From positions 67,583 through 131,582 of the forward strand of contig JBEULG010000040.1 of the NCBI GenBank assembly GCA_041287425.1: 64,000 nucleotides of DNA, written 5' to 3'. Below the pieces are notes generated by a model. That model saw only the letters and a list, made by a program, of their open reading frames with translations. It was not told where the DNA came from and ran no database searches. The position numbers were made by a program, and so were the translations under genes. This document shows, piece by piece, positions 26,332 through 35,389 of this stretch (positions are counted from its first letter, which is position 1; each line of letters begins with the position of its first letter). This DNA comes from JAFGSI01 sp041287425 (GTDB taxonomy: Bacteria > Chloroflexota > Anaerolineae > Anaerolineales > Villigracilaceae).

Positions 26332-26585
26332 GTGAGAGCGATTCCTCTTTTTACTGCTACCTGCTTGTCTGCGCCGACGATACCTACTACACCGGCTGGA
26401 CGACCGACCCGGCGCGCCGTCTGCACCAACATAACGCCGGCCGCGGGGCGCGCTACACCCGCAGCCGACTTCCCGTCCGCCTCGTGTACGTGGAGCAATT
26501 GCCGGACAAGGTCAGCGCGCTGCGGCGCGAGAGGGCCATCAAAAAAATGAGCCGCGCCCAGAAAAAGAAACTGATTCAAGGATAA
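26328..26585 (+). CDS. GIY-YIG domain protein (UPF0213/YhbQ-like)
   Basis: Eighty-five residues starting at GTG 26328, which overlaps the preceding stop. The family pattern appears as YCYLLVCADDTYYTGWTTD, RLHQHNAGRGARYTRSR and the Lys-rich end RAIKKMSRAQKKKLI. This is a minimal GIY-YIG nuclease fold; members act on DNA, but a role for this one is unknown. It is packed into the HD-PDH-GIY-DUF951-GT group. Confidence 0.85.
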   Translation: MSESDSSFYCYLLVCADDTYYTGWTTDPARRLHQHNAGRGARYTRSRLPVRLVYVEQLPDKVSALRRERAIKKMSRAQKKKLIQG

Positions 26586-26588
26586 GCC

Positions 26589-26804
26589 ATGCTCCCCGAC
26601 CTGCAACTCAACGATACCGTCCGCCTGCGCAAACCGCACCCGTGCGGCTCCTACGAATGGAGCGTCACCCGCCTCGGCGCGGACATCGGCCTGGAGTGCC
26701 GCGGCTGCGGTCACCGCATCTTGCTGACGCGCCGCGAACTGGCGCGGCGGCTGAAGGCGATTCTCCCAAAGGAGACCGATGAATCCACCCACTGCCGGGC
26801 GTAA
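26589..26804 (+). CDS. DUF951 protein
   Basis: Seventy-one residues with AAGGA 8 nt before the ATG. The DUF951 signature is plain: RLRKPHPCGSYEWSVTRLGA, DIGLECRGCGHRILLTRREL, with one Cys and a Cys-x2-Cys that could bind zinc. The family has no established function. It overlaps the start of the glycosyltransferase by 26 nt. Confidence 0.85.
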   Translation: MLPDLQLNDTVRLRKPHPCGSYEWSVTRLGADIGLECRGCGHRILLTRRELARRLKAILPKETDESTHCRA

Positions 26805-27933
26805 GCCCCATATCCTGTTCCTTTTTTCCGACACCGGCGGCGGACACCGCGCCGCGGCCGACGCCATCATCGAGGCCCTGGGCCTGGAATTCGGCGATGC
26901 CCTGACGACCGAAATGGTGGACTTCCTCAAAGACTATGCCCCGCCGCCCTACAACCAACTGCCGCGCTTCTACCCGGAGATGGTCAAAGTGCCGGAACTG
27001 TGGGGCGTGGGCTTCAAAATCAGCGACGGCCGCCCGCAGGCGCGCCTGGTGACCTCTACGCTGTGGCCGGTGGTGCAGCAGGCGGCGCGGCGGCTGGTAC
27101 AGGAACATCCTGCCGACCTGCTGGTCAGCGTCCACCCCCTGGGCAATTCTTTCTTTCTGAAAGCCCTCGGGCACAACCGCCCGCCCTTCGTCACCGTGGT
27201 AACCGACATGGTCACCACCCATGCCCTGTGGTACGACAAGCGCGCCGACCTTATCTTTGTCCCCACCCGGCTGGCGCGTCAGCGCGCCATCGAGTATCAC
27301 ATGCCGCCCCAAAAGGTCGTCGTCGCCGGACAGCCCATCTCGGAACGCTACACTCATCCCTGTCAGGACAAGGCTGGCCTGCGGCGCAGACTCGGCTGGC
27401 CGGAGGACAAATTCACCGTCCTGATGGTCGGCGGCGGCGAGGGGATGGGACCGCTGGCCGAGACGGCGCGGGCGGTGGACGAATCGGGCCTGGATGTGAC
27501 CCAGATCGTCGTCGCCGGACGCAACGAGAAACTGCGCGCCTACCTGGAAAGCCTGACCTGGGAGAATCCAACGTTCATCTACGGCTTCACGCGCCAGATG
27601 CCCGACTTCATGCGCGCCGCCGACGCCATCGTCACCAAAGCCGGGCCGGGGACGATTGCTGAAGCGCTGGCAGCCGCTTTGCCCATCATTCTCTATGCCC
27701 GCCTGCCGGGGCAGGAGGACGGCAACGTTTTCTACGTCCAGGAGCGCGGCGTGGGGGTCTGGGCGCCGGAGCCGCTACAGGTGGTGCGCACGTTGACGCG
27801 CTGGGTCTGCAAGCCGCACTTGCGCGAGCAGGTCGTCGCCAATTGCCGCGAAGCGGCGCGTCCGCAGGCCTCTCGTCTCATCGCTCGCGAACTGGGTGCC
27901 AGGGTCGGCTTAACCGCGGCCCCTTCTCCGTAG
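26779..27933 (+). CDS. MGDG synthase/UgtP-like glycosyltransferase
   Basis: Three hundred and eighty-four residues with AAAGGAG before the ATG. The N-terminal motif SDTGGGHRAAADAI is that of monogalactosyl/diglucosyl-diacylglycerol synthases, and the C-terminal GT-B half has MVGGGEGMG, the nucleotide-sugar region ADAIVTKAGPGTIAEALA and GQEDGN. The enzyme should glycosylate diacylglycerol at the membrane face; donor and product are inferred from the family only. It is the last gene of its group, followed by hairpin repeats. Confidence 0.85.
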   Translation: MNPPTAGRKPHILFLFSDTGGGHRAAADAIIEALGLEFGDALTTEMVDFLKDYAPPPYNQLPRFYPEMVKVPELWGVGFKISDGRPQARLVTSTLWPVVQQAARRLVQEHPADLLVSVHPLGNSFFLKALGHNRPPFVTVVTDMVTTHALWYDKRADLIFVPTRLARQRAIEYHMPPQKVVVAGQPISERYTHPCQDKAGLRRRLGWPEDKFTVLMVGGGEGMGPLAETARAVDESGLDVTQIVVAGRNEKLRAYLESLTWENPTFIYGFTRQMPDFMRAADAIVTKAGPGTIAEALAAALPIILYARLPGQEDGNVFYVQERGVGVWAPEPLQVVRTLTRWVCKPHLREQVVANCREAARPQASRLIARELGARVGLTAAPSP

Positions 27934-27995
27934 GCCGAGATTTTTATCTCGTCCCCATGGCCTGCTCCAACATCGTCCCCTTCCTCTTCCTCAAA

Positions 27996-28080
27996 GCATG
28001 AAAGTCGGCTGACAGCCGACTCTGGAGTCCGCTTTCAGCGGACTTCCATGACCTGAGCCGGGGATTTTCAATCCCCGGCG
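27996..28080. repeat. Composite hairpin repeat, locus 2a
   Basis: AGTCGGCT/AGCCGACT (28003-28010, 28014-28021), AGTCCGCT/AGCGGACT (28026-28033, 28037-28044) and CCGGGGATT/AATCCCCGG (28058-28066, 28070-28078). The last pair differs from locus 1 on both arms (T to G, A to C), a compensatory change. Confidence 0.9.
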
Positions 28081-28143
28081 GGCTGGTCCATTTCGGCATT
28101 GAATGACGCGAAGGGATCGAATTTCCGCAACGCCCCGGCGGGT

Positions 28144-28292
28144 GGCTTCGGCGGGGGGATAAATCCCCCGCCTCAGGGCATGCAAGTCGGCCAAGGCCGA
28201 CTCCCAATCCACTTCAGCGGGAAGCCCGGTTCAGCGGGAAGCCCGCTTTAGCGGGCTTCCACCACCTGAGCCGGGGATTTTCAAGTCCCCGG
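28144..28292. repeat. Composite hairpin repeat, locus 2b
   Basis: A GGCGGGGGGAT/ATCCCCCGCC hairpin, AGTCGGCC/GGCCGACT (28185-28192, 28195-28202), GAAGCCCGCT/AGCGGGCTTC (28238-28247, 28250-28259) and a CCGGGGATT hairpin near 28272. Two stems carry paired changes relative to locus 2a. Between 2a and 2b, 28081-28143 shows no gene. Confidence 0.85.
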
Positions 28293-28345
28293 CCAGGGTG
28301 GGTGAGCACTTACGCCATTTTTTGAATCATACCAAAGGGGGAATC

Positions 28346-28361
28346 CTTACAATTTTGTAAG
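28346..28361. promoter_or_regulatory. Palindromic operator candidate before the SUMF1-like gene
   Basis: CTTACAA-TT-TTGTAAG is a perfect 7-bp palindrome. It lies 57 nt before the start codon and overlaps a possible -35 (TTACAA 28347-28352), with A/T-rich -10 candidates at 28367-28377. Confidence 0.45.
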
Positions 28362-28417
28362 AAGAGTATAGTATAGATGCGTTTGTTTTTCGTTTCTCTT
28401 GATCAGGGGAGGGCAAA

Positions 28418-30946
28418 ATGGTTAAATCAAAAGGTTTCCTGTTGGGGGGCATGATGTTGTTTCTCGTCTTGATTCTGGCATCGTGCAACCTGAGAGCGTG
28501 CAACGGGTCAAGTTTGCCCGGCCAAGCAACGGAGAGCAGCGGGGCAGGTGGCACGGTCGGAGTGCCATCCGGCCCGGCCAATACGGATGGGGCGGAGACG
28601 ATATTCATTCCCGGCGGCACGTTCTGGATGGGGAGCGATTCGACCGATAGCGAGGCCGATACCGATGAGTTCCCGCGTCATCCGGTGACGCTGGACGGGT
28701 TCTACATCTACACCCATGAAGTCACAAACGAGATGTATGCCCGCTGTGTGGCGGCCGGAGGCTGTATGCCCGTGCAAATGTTCGAGAGCGGACCCACTTC
28801 TCACTATGACGACCCGGCCTATGCCAACCACCCCGTGGTGGGAGTGGACTGGCTGATGGCGCGCGATTATTGCGTTTGGGCGGGCGGGCGCTTGCCGACC
28901 GAAGCCGAGTGGGAACTGGCCGCGCGCGGCCTGGAGAGTCTGCGCTATCCCTGGGGGAGCGAGGAACCCGCCTGTGACCGCGTCAACATGCTCGGCTGCC
29001 GTGCCCCGGCCGATACCGTCCAGGTCGGTTCTTATGCGCTGGGCAACAGTCCCTACGACGTCTGGGATATGGCCGGCAACGTCTGGGAGTGGGTCAATGA
29101 CTGGTACGACGAAGATTATTATGTCTTTTCGCCGGCCAATAACCCGCTTGGTCCATACTACGGCGAATTGAAGACGGTGCGCGGCGGCGGTCTGTACTCT
29201 GAGCCGGTTCAAATGCGCACCGCGGCGCGCGTCGGTGCGAATCCCCATCGGGCGTATGAAGATGTCGGCTTCCGATGCGTGGCATTGGGCGAAGCACTTC
29301 CCTCCGGCTATGCTTTCCCGCCGGGCTATCATGAGTTCGTTCCCCCCGGCGAACCGGACGACGGCGGAGAGCCGCTCGAGGTGCCAGACTGGCCTGATCT
29401 GGGGAGGGTGGGACCGGTTCTGGTGTCTTGTCCTGACCCGGCCGGCCTCATCCACCTCTTCATCGGAGCAGTCGGGCCTGGGGATGCTCCCATCACGGCC
29501 TTCGATGTCACCGTAAACGGCGCTGCCTTCGATTGCTATTACGACGACCCCCTGCGCGGGCTGCAATGTTCCGGCCCGGCCCCGTTGGACTACGACACCT
29601 TGACCGTTTACGATGTGGGCGTGCATCTCGTCGCCGGCGGGCTGCCCATCTTCACCCTCTTGCATCCGACGGTGCCCCATGATTGTCCGGTTGGGGCCTG
29701 GCCGCCCGACATCCGGGGCGAGGCAAGTTGCCCCTCCGAAACCGACGGCACGGTTTCGGTCACCTTTGTCTCCGCCCCGCCGATTCGCTGGGAACGCGTG
29801 CAATACCTGTCAGGAATGTTGTACCTCGACGCGGCCTGCACCCAAACCTCCCCCTCCACGCTGGTTTGCACTTTGCCCGCTCGCGATGTCGGCGAAGTGT
29901 ACTCGTTCAACCTGGAAGGTCAGGACGATAGCGGCGTCCGTTACGTGTGGTGGACAGTCGTTGCTGTGCCGACCGATTGTCCGGAGATCATGATCGAGAT
30001 TCCGGTCGAGGTTGGCTGCTGGGACTCGATGCCCGTAGCAGGCATTTTTACTCCGCCTGGCAATCCGTTGGCTGCCGCATCGGTCGCCGGGGTGCCGCTT
30101 GCCTGCATGTCCATCCGCCCCGATTTACACGTCTGCAATCTGCCGCCCGCCGCTCCGGGCAGTGAGGTCCGCCTGGACATCTGCCTCAGCGACGGCCTGT
30201 GTACTGACCGGCTGGTCTCCATGCCGGCTTGTTCTGGCGAATCTGGCCCGATGTTCAGTTTGTATGCGGGCTGTTCCCTGAGCGGTGAGCCTTCCGTCAA
30301 ACTGGATTACTGGCCCTGCGACTCGGCTCTGGCCTCTGCTCAGGCTTCGGGTACGCCTCTGACTTGTACGAATCTGGGCGCATGCCTGTACCTGTGTACC
30401 GGTCTGCCCGGCGACCCCGGCACCGTGTTGACCTTCGATGCATATCTGGAAGACGGTTCTGAAATCCACGGCACGACCGATGTCGTCTCCTGTGGTGCGC
30501 CGCCCGGCGAAGAAACCTCCTGGCGGATTATCGACGCGGGTTGTCACGATGAGACCAGAATCTACGTCCTTGTTGATACCGACCTGCCCTGGCTGGTGCC
30601 TGGCGCGGCCTACACCTACGGGGCCGGCCCGGCGACCATCCCCTATTCCTGCAGCGTCCATTCGACAATTCCCGGCCGGCTCTATTGCATCGGCGCTCGG
30701 CCGGGCGCGCCGGAAGATTTCTACCTATGTCTCCGTCCGGATGGAGGCGACCTTCGTTGTCAGTACCTCTCCGACTTCCCGGCCTGGGTCGCTTCCGTTC
30801 CGTCCTGCGGCACCGAACCGCCGCCCGAAATCCCGCCGCCGTTCGATTGCAGTGTGTTCGCAACCGATCCAGCCTCCTGCAATGCTCATCCGGAATGCCA
30901 CTGGGACTTCACTGTGCCGCCGAATGGAACTTGCGTTCATGATTAG
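28418..30946 (+). CDS. Secreted lipoprotein with SUMF1/FGE-like domain and Cys-rich C-terminus
   Basis: Eight hundred and forty-two residues. A lipoprotein signal ends LILASC with Cys23 as lipid anchor. Residues about 62-290 form a formylglycine-generating-enzyme-like domain: IPGGTFWMGS, HEVTNEMYARC, RLPTEAEWELAARG, MAGNVWEWVNDWY, VRGGG, VGFRCV. The active-site Cys pair of true FGE is not in its expected place, so it is probably a non-catalytic or differently acting C-type-lectin-like fold. The last ~550 residues are a series of Cys-rich beta-type segments of about 80-100 residues. It is cell-surface exposed by prediction; ligand unknown. Confidence 0.85.
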   Translation: MVKSKGFLLGGMMLFLVLILASCNLRACNGSSLPGQATESSGAGGTVGVPSGPANTDGAETIFIPGGTFWMGSDSTDSEADTDEFPRHPVTLDGFYIYTHEVTNEMYARCVAAGGCMPVQMFESGPTSHYDDPAYANHPVVGVDWLMARDYCVWAGGRLPTEAEWELAARGLESLRYPWGSEEPACDRVNMLGCRAPADTVQVGSYALGNSPYDVWDMAGNVWEWVNDWYDEDYYVFSPANNPLGPYYGELKTVRGGGLYSEPVQMRTAARVGANPHRAYEDVGFRCVALGEALPSGYAFPPGYHEFVPPGEPDDGGEPLEVPDWPDLGRVGPVLVSCPDPAGLIHLFIGAVGPGDAPITAFDVTVNGAAFDCYYDDPLRGLQCSGPAPLDYDTLTVYDVGVHLVAGGLPIFTLLHPTVPHDCPVGAWPPDIRGEASCPSETDGTVSVTFVSAPPIRWERVQYLSGMLYLDAACTQTSPSTLVCTLPARDVGEVYSFNLEGQDDSGVRYVWWTVVAVPTDCPEIMIEIPVEVGCWDSMPVAGIFTPPGNPLAAASVAGVPLACMSIRPDLHVCNLPPAAPGSEVRLDICLSDGLCTDRLVSMPACSGESGPMFSLYAGCSLSGEPSVKLDYWPCDSALASAQASGTPLTCTNLGACLYLCTGLPGDPGTVLTFDAYLEDGSEIHGTTDVVSCGAPPGEETSWRIIDAGCHDETRIYVLVDTDLPWLVPGAAYTYGAGPATIPYSCSVHSTIPGRLYCIGARPGAPEDFYLCLRPDGGDLRCQYLSDFPAWVASVPSCGTEPPPEIPPPFDCSVFATDPASCNAHPECHWDFTVPPNGTCVHD

Positions 30947-30950
30947 AAGA

Positions 30951-30982
30951 CAAAATCTCCCGCTGCAAGGCGGGAGATTTTG
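30951..30982. terminator. Bidirectional intrinsic terminator
   Basis: CAAAATCTCCCGC (30951-30963) and GCGGGAGATTTTG (30970-30982) make a 13-bp perfect stem with A/T ends on both sides, just after the SUMF1-like gene. The rest of 30983-31299 has no gene; TAAAAT at 31230-31235 is a weak -10 candidate for the next one. Confidence 0.85.
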
Positions 30983-31299
30983 ATGCCCTTCGAAGAAGGC
31001 CGTCTTCCGCCAGTACCTTTGACCCGAACGACACGTTACAGATTCTCTTCGAAACATCCGCCCATGTTCGGCGCAAAAAACGAGAACCTCCGATTGCAGG
31101 TTTTGGATACGACGATTCCTGCCATTTTAGAGTAAAATTCGCTAATAAGAAGCGGGTCGTTCCCTTGTACATCGCCGGAAATCACTCTGGCGCGAATTGC
31201 GTAACCCCCTGAAATTCGCGTTCACCAGGTAAAATTTATGGCCGATTTTCGGACGCCGTGCTTTGGCAACACGGGTTTAGGAAACCATAGGGTGTATAA

Positions 31300-33192
31300 A
31301 TGAACCAGAAAACATTCCCGAAGCGTCCCTCTCTTGCTCTCCTCGTTTTCGTCTTGCCGTTGTTGGCCTGCACGCTGACCATCGAATGGACCTCCACCCC
31401 CGCGCCGCCTACGCCGCTGCCGCCGACCGCCACCCCACCGCCGGCCTCTTCCGGCGACAGCCTGGCTGCTCTCCAGGAGGCCGTCCTGCCCATCTATGAT
31501 CCCTACGAGTTCAAACTGCGCATGGAGGGCGTGACCATCCCGCAAACCCTGCCCGGCCCTGAACAACCGCTCCAGATTGGCACTCCGGACTGGTTCTGGG
31601 TCAATAACGACCGCGAAACCCTGGCCCATCTGCGTTACATCACCGACCATGCCTACTTTTGGGTCGAAGCCGGCCTCGGTTACCCTCCCGGCGACCTCGA
31701 GGTGCTGGCTCTCACCTTCGAGAATCTCATCTATCCCGAAACGCGCGCCCTGTTCGGCAGCGAATGGACCCCCGGCGTGGACGGTGACCCCCACATTTAC
31801 ATTGTCTACACCCGCCAGGAATCCAATTCCGGCTCCTTTGCCCCCTACGCTGAACTGAATCCCAGCCTGGAAACGTATTCCGACGCCCACGAAATCATCT
31901 TCTTGGGGGCCGATTCCTGCCCCTTGAACAGCGAATATACCTATGGCGTCCTGGCTCATGAATTCCAGCACGTCATTCATTACCAGGTGGATCGCAACGA
32001 GGAGACCTGGCTGGAGGAAGGCCTCTCCGAACTGGCCGCCTATCGCTTCGGCTACGACCTGGGCGGCTTCGACGCCATCTTCGCCGCCAGCCCCGACTAT
32101 CCCATCACTGTCTGGCCCGATGAAGGCGATACCTCTCCCTATTACGGTTCGGGCGCCCTGCTGATGATTTACTTCCTCGACCGTTTCGGTGAGGAGGCCA
32201 CCCGCGCGCTCATCGCTGACCCGCGCAACGGATTGCAATCCCTCGACGGCACCCTGGCCGACCTGGGAATCACCGACCCCCTCACCGGTCAGCCGGTCGG
32301 CGCCGACGACTTCTTCCTCGATTTCGCCCTCGCCATGTATTTGCAAGACCCCTCCATCGCCGACGGCCGCTACGCCCTCGATACTTACCCCGTCTTCGTC
32401 CAGACCCGCGATACCGAAACCATTTCGACCTGCCCGAGCGCCGACAACCGCCGCACGGTCAGTCAGTACGGCCTCGATTACATTGGCGTGACCTGTCCCG
32501 GCAACTACACGCTCTCTTTCCAGGGGCAGACCAGCGTTCCTCTTGCCCCCACCTCGCCTCACTCCGGCAACTATCTGATGTGGTCCAACCGCGGCATCAA
32601 TTCGGATGCCAGCCTCACCTGCACCTTTGATTTCACCCGTTACAGCGCCCCCCTCACCCTGACTTTTTGGACCTGGTACGATATTGAAGCGAATTACGAC
32701 AACGTTTACCTGACCGCCTGGGCCGGCGGCCCCACCTGGACCAATCTGCTGGGCGGTGTTGATGCCGCTTATACCGGCAGTGGGACCACCTGGCAGCAGC
32801 GCAGCGCCGACCTCTCGGCCTTCGCCGGTCAGATCACGCAGGTGCGCTTCGATTACATCACCGATGGCTCGATCAACGGCTATGGTTTTCTGCTCGACGA
32901 CATCAGCATTCCCGAAATCGGCTATCACACCGATTTCGAGGCCGGCAGCGATTGCTGGCAGGCGGCCGGCTTCGCCCGCGTCCAGACCTCCCTCCCGCAG
33001 ACTTACAAACTGGCGCTCATCACCCAGACTTCAGCCGGCGTTTCCGTTCAGCCGATTCCTCTCACTGCCGACCAGCGCGCCCAGGTCCCGCTCCAGTTGG
33101 CCCAGGGTGACAAAGCCGTCCTGGTCGTGATTGGCACTGCCCGTTACACCACCCAGCCGGCCGAGTACCAATTCAGCCTCCTGGCCCCCTGA
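31300..33192 (+). CDS. Secreted lipoprotein zinc metallopeptidase (M6/immune-inhibitor-A-like)
   Basis: Six hundred and thirty residues. The signal ends PLLAC with Cys24 as lipid anchor, followed by a Pro/Thr-rich linker. The zinc site is HEFQH (220-224) with WLEEGLSE about 13 residues on as third-ligand region, the gluzincin layout. Residues about 415-550 form a beta-sandwich (DFTRYSAPLTLTFWTWYDIE, FAGQITQVRFDYITDG) like the C-terminal domain of immune inhibitor A peptidases. The substrate is extracellular protein by inference. It is monocistronic, with a strong terminator after it. Confidence 0.85.
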   Translation: MNQKTFPKRPSLALLVFVLPLLACTLTIEWTSTPAPPTPLPPTATPPPASSGDSLAALQEAVLPIYDPYEFKLRMEGVTIPQTLPGPEQPLQIGTPDWFWVNNDRETLAHLRYITDHAYFWVEAGLGYPPGDLEVLALTFENLIYPETRALFGSEWTPGVDGDPHIYIVYTRQESNSGSFAPYAELNPSLETYSDAHEIIFLGADSCPLNSEYTYGVLAHEFQHVIHYQVDRNEETWLEEGLSELAAYRFGYDLGGFDAIFAASPDYPITVWPDEGDTSPYYGSGALLMIYFLDRFGEEATRALIADPRNGLQSLDGTLADLGITDPLTGQPVGADDFFLDFALAMYLQDPSIADGRYALDTYPVFVQTRDTETISTCPSADNRRTVSQYGLDYIGVTCPGNYTLSFQGQTSVPLAPTSPHSGNYLMWSNRGINSDASLTCTFDFTRYSAPLTLTFWTWYDIEANYDNVYLTAWAGGPTWTNLLGGVDAAYTGSGTTWQQRSADLSAFAGQITQVRFDYITDGSINGYGFLLDDISIPEIGYHTDFEAGSDCWQAAGFARVQTSLPQTYKLALITQTSAGVSVQPIPLTADQRAQVPLQLAQGDKAVLVVIGTARYTTQPAEYQFSLLAP

Positions 33193-33204
33193 TTTTTGCT
33201 GAAA

Positions 33205-33236
33205 GGCCCGTTCCCTGCAAGGGAACGGGTCTTAAT
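33205..33236 (+). terminator. Intrinsic terminator after the peptidase
   Basis: GGCCCGTTCCC (33205-33215) pairs with GGGAACGGGTC (33221-33231; one G-U) and is followed by TTAATTTAT. Confidence 0.85.
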
Positions 33237-33257
33237 TTATCAAGCCTCCAATCTTTT

Positions 33258-33302
33258 TGTGACAAATATCACTTGAATCCTTCTATCGGAAAGGTGGACA
33301 AT
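33258..33302 (+). promoter_or_regulatory. CRP/FNR-like site and promoter of the Hdr/Flx operon
   Basis: TGTGA-N6-TCACT at 33258-33273 fits the CRP-type half-site rule, with a perfect GTGA/TCAC core. It is followed by TTGAAT (33273-33278) and GACAAT (33297-33302). The palindrome centre would be about 43 nt before the expected start, the spacing of class II activation by CRP/FNR-family proteins. Confidence 0.6.
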
Positions 33303-33340
33303 GTGAAGTAATCAAACATCGCCAAGGAGGTGGCCGAGGT

Positions 33341-35389
33341 GTGTATTACTTTCGCGCTCACCAGGAAGAGGGTACTCGTATGAAGCCCAATGACCCGACG
33401 CCTGCGCCGGATTTGCCGCGCGTGGGCGTTTACATTTGCCACTGCGGCACGAACATCGCCGCGACGGTGGACGTGGAGGCGGTGACGGAATACGCCCGTG
33501 CGCTTCCCCATGTAGCAGTAGCGCGCCACTATACCTACATGTGCTCCGACCCTGGCCAGGCGCTTATCAAGGAGGACATCCAGCGCGAAGGCCTGAACCG
33601 GGTCGTGGTAGCCTCCTGCTCGCCGTTGATGCACGAGCCGACTTTCCGCCAGGCCTGCGCTGAGGCGGGGCTGAATCCCTTCTTGTTTCAGATGGCCAAC
33701 ATCCGCGAGCATTGCTCCTGGATTGCCGCCGACCGCGCTACAGCGACCCGCAAAGCCATGTCGTTGGTGGGAGCGGCCGTCCACCGCGTCGTCCATCATC
33801 GCGAACTGGAAAGCCGCTCGGTGGGGCTGAAACAGGCCGCCCTGGTGGTGGGCGGCGGAATCACCGGCATCGAGGCCGCTCTGCGCCTGGCCGATGCCGG
33901 CAAGCAGGTCTATCTGGTCGAGCGCCAGCCCAGCATCGGCGGGCACATGGCGCAACTTTACAAGACCTTCCCTACCCTCGACTGCGCTGCCTGCATCCTG
34001 ACCCCCAAGATGGTCACCGTCGGCCACCATCCGAATATCACTCTGTTGACCTACAGCGAAGTGGAGGCCGTCGCCGGTTATGTCGGCAATTTCACCGTCA
34101 CCGTGCGCCGCAAACCGCGTTACGTGCGCGAGGATTTGTGCAACGGCTGCGGCACCTGCACCGAGAAATGCCCCTGGAAGAAAATCCCCTCCGAGTTCGA
34201 CCTCGGCCTGGGCATGCGGGCGGCCATCTATTCGCCCTTCCCGCAGGCTGTGCCGCGCGTGCCGGTCATCGACACCGACAATTGCACCTATTTCAAGACC
34301 GGCAAATGTCGCGCCTGCGAAAAGTTCTGCCCGCGCGGGGCCATCGACTTCGAGCAGAAAGAGGAGCATCTGGAAATCGAAGTCGGGACCATCATCCTGG
34401 CGACCGGCTTCGAGACCTTCGACCCGCGCCGCGCTCCCCAGTACGGCTACGGCGTCCTCGACAACGTCCTGACCGGCCTGGAGATGGAGCGTCTCATCAA
34501 TACCGGCGGACCGACCAATGGCGTGGTGCGCCTCAAGGACGGCAGCCAGCCGCGCCGGATTGCCATCCTCCACTGCGTGGGCAGCCGCGGCGATTCGCTC
34601 CGCGACGGTCCGCCGCACGAATACTGCTCGCGCATTTGCTGCATGTACTCGCTCAAACTGGCCCATATGATTCGCGAGTACGTGGGCGCCGAGGTCATCG
34701 AGTTCTACCGCGACATGCGCGCCTTCGGCAAAGGCTACGAGGCCTTCTACGAGCGGGCGCAGCAGCACGGTGTCGAGTTCCTGCGCTTCGACCAGCAAAT
34801 CCGCGTCGAGGCGCGTGATGGCCGTCTGGCCGTTGTGATGGAGGATGTGTACACCGGCAAACCGCGCGAGACGCTGGTGGACATGGTCGTCCTGAGCACC
34901 GGCGTGGAACCCCAGCCGGACCAGCATCAGGTGGGCGTCCTGTTCGGCGTCAGCCGCAGCGCCGACGGCTTCTTCCTCGAACGGCATCCCAAACTGGCGC
35001 CGGTCGAGACGGCCACCGACGGCGTCTTTCTGGCCGGAGCCTGCCAGGGGCCGAAGGATATCCCTGACAGCGTGGCACAGGGCGCGGCCGCGGCCGCCGC
35101 GGCGCTCTCGTTGATGGACGCCGGCTCGGTGTTCCTCGAGCCGTTCACCACCTTCGTCCAGACCGAAAAATGCGGCGGCTGCCGCACTTGCGAGGGCGTG
35201 TGTCCCTATCATGCCATCGAAATGGTCGAGCAGGCCGGGCGGCTGGTGGCGCACGTCAACGAGGTGCTGTGCAAAGGCTGTGGGGCGTGCGCGGCGGCCT
35301 GTCCGGCCGGGGCGGCCACCCAGAACGGCTTTACCGAAATGCAAATCATGGCCGAAATTGACGGCATTCTCGAGGAGGCGCTGCGATGA
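33341..35389 (+). CDS. hdrA: HdrA-like FAD/Fe-S protein (copy 1)
   Basis: Six hundred and eighty-two residues from GTG 33341 (AAGGAGG 10 nt upstream); ATG 33380 is an in-frame alternative that starts closer to the conserved region. HdrA features: VYICHCGTNIA near the N-terminus, FAD-binding VVGGGITGIEAALRLADAG, PSIGGHMAQLYKTFPTLDC, first Fe-S cluster CNGCGTCTEKCP, CRACEKFCP, and a C-terminal pair CGGCRTCEGVCP and CKGCGACAAACP. HdrA carries the flavin where electrons are split in heterodisulfide-reductase-type complexes. It is about 50-60% similar by eye to the next gene's outer parts. Confidence 0.93.
   Translation: MYYFRAHQEEGTRMKPNDPTPAPDLPRVGVYICHCGTNIAATVDVEAVTEYARALPHVAVARHYTYMCSDPGQALIKEDIQREGLNRVVVASCSPLMHEPTFRQACAEAGLNPFLFQMANIREHCSWIAADRATATRKAMSLVGAAVHRVVHHRELESRSVGLKQAALVVGGGITGIEAALRLADAGKQVYLVERQPSIGGHMAQLYKTFPTLDCAACILTPKMVTVGHHPNITLLTYSEVEAVAGYVGNFTVTVRRKPRYVREDLCNGCGTCTEKCPWKKIPSEFDLGLGMRAAIYSPFPQAVPRVPVIDTDNCTYFKTGKCRACEKFCPRGAIDFEQKEEHLEIEVGTIILATGFETFDPRRAPQYGYGVLDNVLTGLEMERLINTGGPTNGVVRLKDGSQPRRIAILHCVGSRGDSLRDGPPHEYCSRICCMYSLKLAHMIREYVGAEVIEFYRDMRAFGKGYEAFYERAQQHGVEFLRFDQQIRVEARDGRLAVVMEDVYTGKPRETLVDMVVLSTGVEPQPDQHQVGVLFGVSRSADGFFLERHPKLAPVETATDGVFLAGACQGPKDIPDSVAQGAAAAAAALSLMDAGSVFLEPFTTFVQTEKCGGCRTCEGVCPYHAIEMVEQAGRLVAHVNEVLCKGCGACAAACPAGAATQNGFTEMQIMAEIDGILEEALR

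Noticed and set aside
31222..32928. A 568-codon minus-strand open frame.
   Set aside because: Antisense of the metallopeptidase lipoprotein, which has a signal peptide and zinc motif.
33269..35344. A 691-codon minus-strand open frame.
   Set aside because: Antisense of HdrA copy 1; no motif, Gly/Ala/Asp-rich.
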